DNA of 64,000 nt from an uncultured Acetatifactor sp. (GTDB lineage Bacteria > Bacillota > Clostridia > Lachnospirales > Lachnospiraceae), in NCBI GenBank assembly GCA_910577235.1, contig CAJTMX010000007.1, positions 28,072 to 92,071 on the forward strand. Reading direction: 5' to 3'. The position numbers and the translations under genes are program-made. The notes under the pieces are model-generated. The model saw only the letters and a list, made by a program, of their open reading frames with translations, searched no databases and was not told the DNA's origin. Shown piece after piece: positions 59,220 to 64,000 of this stretch. How positions within the stretch are numbered: the stretch's first letter is position 1; each line of letters begins with the position of its first letter.

Positions 59220-60506
59220 ATGAGAGTTCTGTGGGTATGTAATATTATGCTGCCGGTGATTGCCCGGGCTCTGGGACGGGATTGCAGCAACAAGGAGGGC
59301 TGGCTGGCCGGTCTGTTGGACAACCTGATGGCAAAAGCATCTCAGGTGGAGCTGGGGGTGGCATTTCCCGTGGGCCTCGGGGAGGAGATGCTGAGAGGGG
59401 AGACGTCGGGGGTACGTTATTACGGTTTTCGGGAGAACACGAAAAAGCCGGAGAATTATGACCCCGGGCTGGAGCGGGATATGCAGGAGATCATGCAGGA
59501 TTTTCGGCCGGAGTTGCTGCACTGCTTTGGTACGGAGTACCCTCATACTCTGGCGGCGGTGCGGGCCTACGGCAAACCCCGGAATACGTTGATCGGCATA
59601 CAGGGTCTGTGCGCAGTGTACGCCGATGCCTATATGGCCAATATGCCCCGGGAGATATGCCGCATGATCACTTTCCGGGACTGTGTGAAAAGGGACGGCC
59701 TGCTCAGGCAGCAGGAAAAATTCCGCCGCCGTGGGCAATGGGAGCAGGAGGCGGTGCGGCTGACAGGGCATGTGGCTGGGCGTACGGACTGGGACAGATA
59801 CTGGACGGCAAAGTGGAATCCCACGGCCCAGTATCATGTGCTGCAGGAGACGTTGCGCCCTGTTTTTTATCAGGGGCAGTGGCGTTTTGAAAACTGCCGC
59901 AGACACAGTATTTTCATGAGTCAGGGGGACTATCCCATCAAGGGACTGCACTATATGCTGGAGGCCATGCCGGCCGTTTTAGAGAAATATCCTGACGCTC
60001 ATCTCTTTGTGGCGGGAAACTGTCTGCTGCGCAAGGGCTTTGCCGCGGGGCTTAAGATATCGGCCTACGGGAAGTATCTGGAAAAACAGATAAAGGAGTA
60101 CGGGCTGGCGGAACATATTACTTTTCTGGGCAGTCTGACAGGGGAACAGATGAAGGAGCAGTATCTGCGCTGCAATACCTATGTCTGCGTGTCCTCCATA
60201 GAGAACTCTCCCAACTCTCTGGGAGAGGCCATGCTTTTGGGCGTTCCCGTGGCGGCGGGATTAACGGGAGGGATCGGCAGTATGATCGCTCCGGACGAAG
60301 GCTGGTTATTTCCGGGCTTTTCGGGCGAGGAGAGTGGGGAGAGGAAGAGGATAAGCACGGCACTCGGCCAAAGTGTGCTGGAGGTGTTTGCCCAGGGGGA
60401 CCAGGTGGTGGAACGGACGGAGAAAGCACGGATTCATGCCAGGCGGACACATGACGGCGAGAACAATTTAATGCAGCTTGTAGAGTTGTATGGGCAATTA
60501 TCATAA
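59220..60506 (+). CDS. GT4 family glycosyltransferase
   Basis: ATG 59220 follows AGAGGTG. The 428-residue GT-B enzyme has an N-terminal 'MRVLWVCNIMLPVIA', a middle acceptor domain, and the C-terminal donor domain with 'FMSQGDYPIKGLHYMLEAMP' (about 237-256), 'HITFLGSLTGEQMKE' and 'SSIENSPNSLGEAMLLGVPV' (about 326-345). The Glu of 'ENSPNSLGEAM' is the E-x7-E type motif. It adds a sugar from a nucleotide donor to the growing lipid-linked glycan in the cytoplasm. Neighbouring GT4 and GT2 genes follow in series. Confidence 0.88.
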   Translation: MRVLWVCNIMLPVIARALGRDCSNKEGWLAGLLDNLMAKASQVELGVAFPVGLGEEMLRGETSGVRYYGFRENTKKPENYDPGLERDMQEIMQDFRPELLHCFGTEYPHTLAAVRAYGKPRNTLIGIQGLCAVYADAYMANMPREICRMITFRDCVKRDGLLRQQEKFRRRGQWEQEAVRLTGHVAGRTDWDRYWTAKWNPTAQYHVLQETLRPVFYQGQWRFENCRRHSIFMSQGDYPIKGLHYMLEAMPAVLEKYPDAHLFVAGNCLLRKGFAAGLKISAYGKYLEKQIKEYGLAEHITFLGSLTGEQMKEQYLRCNTYVCVSSIENSPNSLGEAMLLGVPVAAGLTGGIGSMIAPDEGWLFPGFSGEESGERKRISTALGQSVLEVFAQGDQVVERTEKARIHARRTHDGENNLMQLVELYGQLS

Positions 60507-60520
60507 GAGGTATGGGGAAT

Positions 60521-61684
60521 ATGAGACTTGTTTTCGTATCCAATTATATCAATCATCACCAGATGCCCGTGAGTCTGGAGCTTGCCCGGCTGTGCGGCCT
60601 GCACGGCGGGGATTATGCCTTTGTGCAGACGGAGCCGATGGAGCAGGAACGCGTGGCTATGGGCTGGGGGGATGATTTGGAAAAGCCGGAATTTGTCCGC
60701 GATTATTGGGAGGATGAAAAAGGCTGCCAGGAAATTATAGACCGGGCGGACGCAGTGATCTTTGGGGGCTGCGAGGAGGAGAGATATATGCGGACCCGGC
60801 TGGAGACAGGCGCTCCGGTATGGCGTTACAGCGAACCGTTATATAAGACCGGGCGGTACAAATGGGTCAGCCCCAGAGGCCTGATAAAAAAGTATCACGA
60901 CCATACCCGGTATCGGAAAAGCCGGGTTTATCTGCTCTGCGCAGGCGCTTATGTGGCAGGGGATTTCCGGCTGGTGGGAGCCTACGGCGGAAAGAGATTC
61001 CGCTATGGGTATTTTCCTGCATTCCGGCAGCAGGATACGGAGACTTTGATGGCGGATAAGGATCACGGTTGCGACGGTAAGCTGCGGCTGCTGTGGGCGG
61101 CCCGTATGATAGACTGGAAACACCCGGAGACAGCCCTGCATGTGGCGGCGGCGCTGCGGAAGCGGGGCGTGGACTTTCGGCTGGACATGATAGGCGGCGG
61201 TGCGATGGCCGGGCAGATGCGGGAGTTGGCCGGGGCGCTGGGAGTGACGGAGCAGGTTGCCTTTATGGGGTACCGCAATCCGGAAGAGACCCGAAGGTAT
61301 ATGGAGAAGGCCCACATATTTCTGGCAACCAGCGACAGGCAGGAGGGGTGGGGTGCCGTGGTCAACGAGGCGATGAACAGCGGCTGTGCCCTGATAGCCG
61401 GAGAGGGTATGGGGGCGGCTCCCTATCTGATACGTCATGGGAAGAACGGATATCTATTTAATCACAGGCAGCCCGGACAGGCGGCGGAGCTTGCTGCGAG
61501 GCTGGCCGGGGACACCGGTCTGTGCCGCCGCCTTGGAACTGCGGCCTATGAGACAGTGCGGACCCTATGGAATCCCCGGGTTGCGGCGGAGCGGCTATAT
61601 GCCTGCATAGAGGCGGAGCTTAAGGGAGAGGAGATCCCGGTGTACGAAGAGGGACCTCTCAGCAGGGATACGGTCTGTCTGTAG
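60521..61684 (+). CDS. GT4 family glycosyltransferase
   Basis: ATG 60521 is preferred over ATG 60512 because GAGG is nine bases upstream of it. The 387-residue protein begins 'MRLVFVSNYINHHQMPVSLE'. Its donor domain has 'RLLWAARMIDWKHPETALHV' (about 188-207), 'VAFMGYRNPEETRRYME' and 'SDRQEGWGAVVNEAMNSGCA' (about 267-286) with the E-x7-E motif. Cytoplasmic sugar transfer to the lipid-linked glycan is expected. It has the typical GT4 length. Confidence 0.9.
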   Translation: MRLVFVSNYINHHQMPVSLELARLCGLHGGDYAFVQTEPMEQERVAMGWGDDLEKPEFVRDYWEDEKGCQEIIDRADAVIFGGCEEERYMRTRLETGAPVWRYSEPLYKTGRYKWVSPRGLIKKYHDHTRYRKSRVYLLCAGAYVAGDFRLVGAYGGKRFRYGYFPAFRQQDTETLMADKDHGCDGKLRLLWAARMIDWKHPETALHVAAALRKRGVDFRLDMIGGGAMAGQMRELAGALGVTEQVAFMGYRNPEETRRYMEKAHIFLATSDRQEGWGAVVNEAMNSGCALIAGEGMGAAPYLIRHGKNGYLFNHRQPGQAAELAARLAGDTGLCRRLGTAAYETVRTLWNPRVAAERLYACIEAELKGEEIPVYEEGPLSRDTVCL

Positions 61685-61783
61685 AACGGTGAATATACGG
61701 CGAGTCTGAAACGGGGATTCCGATATATGGAGTCCCACGCAGCAACATGGGCCATGCCCGTGTTGCGCAGGAACGAGGTAAGT

Positions 61784-62803
61784 ATGGAAACAGGACAATA
61801 CGGGGAGGCGGCCCGCTATCCGCTGATCAGCGTCATCGTACCGGTGTATAACATCATGGATTATCTGCCCAGATGCGTACAGTCTCTGAAAGGGCAGACT
61901 TATGAAAATCTGGAGATACTTCTGGTGGACGACGGCTCCACGGACGGTACGGGGCGGCTCTGCGACGAACTGGCCTCCGGGGACGGGCGTATCCGCGTAT
62001 TGCACAAGAAAAACGGGGGAACCTCATCGGCGCGCAATATGGGAATAGAGGCTGCCGGGGGCGAATTTTTGGGTTTCGTGGACAGCGATGATTATATTGA
62101 GCCGGACATGTATATGCGGCTGTATCAGGCAGCGGCAGGGAAAGAGGACTGGCTGGTACAGGTAGGCCGTGATGAGGTGGATGAGCAGGGCGGACAATTG
62201 CCCGGTATATGTGAGATTCCCGAGAGGGAGTTGTCCTTTGCAGCCGTGGATTTTCTGCGGGAACTGCTGCTGCATAAGGGAGACTGTTCTTTTTGTACAA
62301 AATTGGTTCCCCGGCGGCTTCTGGCAGGGGACCGCTTTCCTGAAAAACAGCTGAATGAGGACTTTCATCTGATGATCCGGCTGCTGCAGCGGTCCAAGGG
62401 CGTGATATCCCTGCCGGTGTGCGGTTATCATGTGTTTTATCGCCTGGGCAGCAATACCCGGAAGAAACAGGAGAACGATTTTTCCAGGGTATTTGCGGAC
62501 AACGTAAACAATGCGGATCTGGTTCTGAGACTTGTGGAGGAGAAATACCCGCAGCTGCGTCCGGTGGCGGTGCGTTTCGGCCTGTATCAGAGGCTGGACT
62601 ATCTGCTGCATATCCCTGTGGGACAGATGCGCAGAGACAATAGGCCGTACAGAGCTATCGTGGGGTTCCTGCGGATTCATGTGAGAGATACGGTGCGTTC
62701 CCCGTACCTGACGGTTAAGAACAAGCTGTATCTGCTGGCATTGACGGCGGCACCGGGAACTGTACGGCGGCTGCACCGCTTATGGAAAAGACTGCGAGCA
62801 TGA
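61784..62803 (+). CDS. GT2 family glycosyltransferase (soluble)
   Basis: ATG 61784, with GAGG five bases upstream, gives 339 residues; a longer in-frame start (61727) is unlikely. The motifs are 'SVIVPVYNIMDYLPRCVQSL' (about 16-35), 'LVDDGSTDGTG' (about 46-56), 'GGTSSARNMGIEAAGGEFLG' and the D-x-D in 'VDSDDYIEP' (about 99-107). Asp in 'NEDFHLM' (about 191-197) is the likely base. Last plus-strand glycan gene in the window. It ends 7 bases from the converging SGNH gene with no terminator between them. Confidence 0.9.
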   Translation: METGQYGEAARYPLISVIVPVYNIMDYLPRCVQSLKGQTYENLEILLVDDGSTDGTGRLCDELASGDGRIRVLHKKNGGTSSARNMGIEAAGGEFLGFVDSDDYIEPDMYMRLYQAAAGKEDWLVQVGRDEVDEQGGQLPGICEIPERELSFAAVDFLRELLLHKGDCSFCTKLVPRRLLAGDRFPEKQLNEDFHLMIRLLQRSKGVISLPVCGYHVFYRLGSNTRKKQENDFSRVFADNVNNADLVLRLVEEKYPQLRPVAVRFGLYQRLDYLLHIPVGQMRRDNRPYRAIVGFLRIHVRDTVRSPYLTVKNKLYLLALTAAPGTVRRLHRLWKRLRA

Positions 62804-62810
62804 TCAAAGT

Positions 62811-64000
62811 CTAATCAAAATATTCCAGCGCATAGACAAAGCGCTCCGCCAGTCTCCGGCGCCCGGCGGCGTTTAAGTGCAGGTGATCGCTCAGATATTC
62901 TCCGGCGTTGTCTTCATTGACGGTACCGTAGATATTATCCAGGTAAGATACCGAGTGATAATAGGAAATCTGTTCCAGGTTCCCCGCATAGGTGGACAGG
63001 GAATAGCCGGTGGATTTGTGGATATCACTGCTGATATACTGTCCGTTCTCGTCCACATAATAGGCATACGTGGGGGACATGACAATGATCCGCAGATGGG
63101 GAAAGGCACTGCAGAGCAAATCCAGACTGGCATCCATATTACCGGCAAAGGTCTGAATGTCCGTTGTGTTCAACACATTATACAGAGGGCGTTCCTCCAG
63201 ATAATCCGAGGCGTCATACATGATTGCCAGCACATCTACATTCTGAAAATCCAGTGTGGACAGGGTTTCGTAGGCATAGAGCGCGTCTGCGGGCGCAGCG
63301 TCCCCCATGGCCGCAAAGGCGCTTTCGTATATGGAGGTATTCTGTAATGTGAGCAGAGTACTTAACCAGTACAGATTGAACGCATCCATGGGGTCTTCGT
63401 CTGCAATGAAGGTTTCTTTTGCGGCAGCCAGATGAGAGCCGGCAACCGAACAGTTATAAATGGTGGCGTCCGTCATCTGCCCGATCAGGCTGGCAACACT
63501 GTCCTCGGAGTCCCGCTCATCGGCAAAAGGAGAGTTGCCCAGCAGTACCACCGTGCGTATGCCGTCCGTATCCTGCCGCTGATCTGCGGGAACATTCATC
63601 ATGTGATCCAATACTTCGATAAACTCGCTGTCATCATACTCGGCGTCAGGATCAAAAAGGGAAGGCACGCGGACTCCCCAGTTGGCAAAGCGGAAATAGA
63701 TCAGGCCCACACAGAGCGCCAGAGTCAAAACAAACGCCACATGCCAGATAGTGCGATAAACAGAGCTTTTGGATCGTCCGGGCAAATCCTCTTTTGCGGA
63801 GGTGTCTTCCGAATCATCCCCGGAAAAGTCCTCTGCGTATGCATTCTCCGAATCATCCTCGGAAAAATCCTCTGCGTATGCATTCTCTGTAACATCTTGG
63901 GAAAAATCCTCTGCGTATGCATTCTCCGAATCATCCCCGGAAAAGTCCTCTGCGTATGCATTCTCCGAATCATCCCCGGAAAAGTCCTCTGCGTATGCAT
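62811..64000 (-). CDS. membrane-anchored SGNH-like protein with N-terminal acidic repeats, partial at the right edge
   Basis: The frame is open to the edge, so the start is outside the window; a TTG at 63785 is probably not the start. From the edge inwards come five 13-residue acidic repeats (NAYAEDFSGDDSE type), a basic stretch 'PGRSKSSVYR', one membrane helix ('HVAFVLTLALCVGLIYF'), then an outside SGNH-like domain. Here the GDS block reads G-N-S ('LLGNSPFADERDSED'), block III reads 'YDASDY', and 'SDHLHLN' keeps Asp and His. The Ser, Asp and His triad is retained, but the Asp next to Ser is Asn, so activity may differ. Acyl esterase or transferase on a surface glycan is inferred. Confidence 0.75.
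   Translation of the reverse strand, partial: AYAEDFSGDDSENAYAEDFSGDDSENAYAEDFSQDVTENAYAEDFSEDDSENAYAEDFSGDDSEDTSAKEDLPGRSKSSVYRTIWHVAFVLTLALCVGLIYFRFANWGVRVPSLFDPDAEYDDSEFIEVLDHMMNVPADQRQDTDGIRTVVLLGNSPFADERDSEDSVASLIGQMTDATIYNCSVAGSHLAAAKETFIADEDPMDAFNLYWLSTLLTLQNTSIYESAFAAMGDAAPADALYAYETLSTLDFQNVDVLAIMYDASDYLEERPLYNVLNTTDIQTFAGNMDASLDLLCSAFPHLRIIVMSPTYAYYVDENGQYISSDIHKSTGYSLSTYAGNLEQISYYHSVSYLDNIYGTVNEDNAGEYLSDHLHLNAAGRRRLAERFVYALEYFD
63807..64000 (-). repeat. 39-nt in-frame tandem repeats at the right edge
   Basis: Five units of 39 nt lie end to end (the outermost cut by the edge). Four read NAYAEDFSGDDSE or a one-residue variant, and one reads NAYAEDFSQDVTE. The repeats lie on the cytoplasmic side of the membrane helix. 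The true number is unknown because they continue beyond the window. Confidence 0.92.

Noticed and set aside
63807..64000. Regular repeats that could be taken for a CRISPR array
   Set aside because: Units are contiguous with no spacers, are multiples of three, and read through as protein in the SGNH frame. No cas genes are seen.

Overview
The window looks like a chromosomal segment of a Clostridia-type Firmicute, most likely a Lachnospiraceae-like gut bacterium. The evidence is strong AGGAGG-type ribosome sites, frequent TTG and GTG starts, PadR and BlaI/M56 regulators, a TnpW-like transposon remnant and roughly 50-55% GC coding sequence. No rRNA, tRNA or CRISPR array was recognised. Taxonomy is an inference from gene content only. 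LEFT ACCESSORY REGION (1-11041). A PadR-family repressor gene (minus strand, consensus promoter) faces a three-gene plus-strand unit: a lipoprotein, a large secreted M6-like metalloprotease and an anchored protein with 13-residue glycine-rich repeats. A bidirectional terminator separates this from a minus-strand type II restriction-modification operon: a small helix-turn-helix protein, a C5 cytosine methyltransferase, a putative DUF4928-type endonuclease and a decayed vsr gene. Next to it lies a chimeric transposon scar with a TnpW-like end. A minus-strand BlaI repressor / M56 protease / secreted 84-residue protein operon follows. SURFACE GLYCAN CLUSTER (11221-64000). About 50 kb is almost entirely a surface polysaccharide or glycoprotein-glycan locus. 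It encodes a complete pseudaminic acid route: PseB (12920), PseC (31551, minus), PseF (42202), PseH (46745), PseI (47712) and PseG (about 48893). An FkbH-like HAD enzyme and an acyl carrier protein sit between PseF and PseH, suggesting an unusual acyl group (for example glyceryl) on the sugar. A protein with the two signature motifs of bacterial sialyltransferases (E-D-G and H-P) is the best candidate for the transferase that uses CMP-pseudaminic acid. Around these lie about fourteen polytopic GT-C-like glycosyltransferases, three polyprenyl-phosphate sugar synthases (21166, 26131, 52472), a PglK-like ABC flippase, an O-antigen-ligase-like protein, two GT4 and two soluble GT2 transferases, a WecE-like sugar aminotransferase, an acyltransferase-3 protein and three membrane-anchored SGNH hydrolases. 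HOW IT MAY WORK (inference). Nucleotide sugars are built in the cytoplasm, soluble GTs assemble a lipid-linked glycan, the ABC protein flips it, GT-C enzymes add polyprenyl-phosphate sugars outside, the WaaL-like ligase transfers it, and the SGNH and acyltransferase-3 proteins adjust acylation. No initiating phosphoglycosyltransferase is seen in the window. The block 30358-36353 is inverted relative to the rest and carries pseC. Several genes contain in-frame 36-39 nt tandem repeats, and a perfect 24-bp inverted repeat element lies just upstream of pseI. The last gene runs off the right edge.
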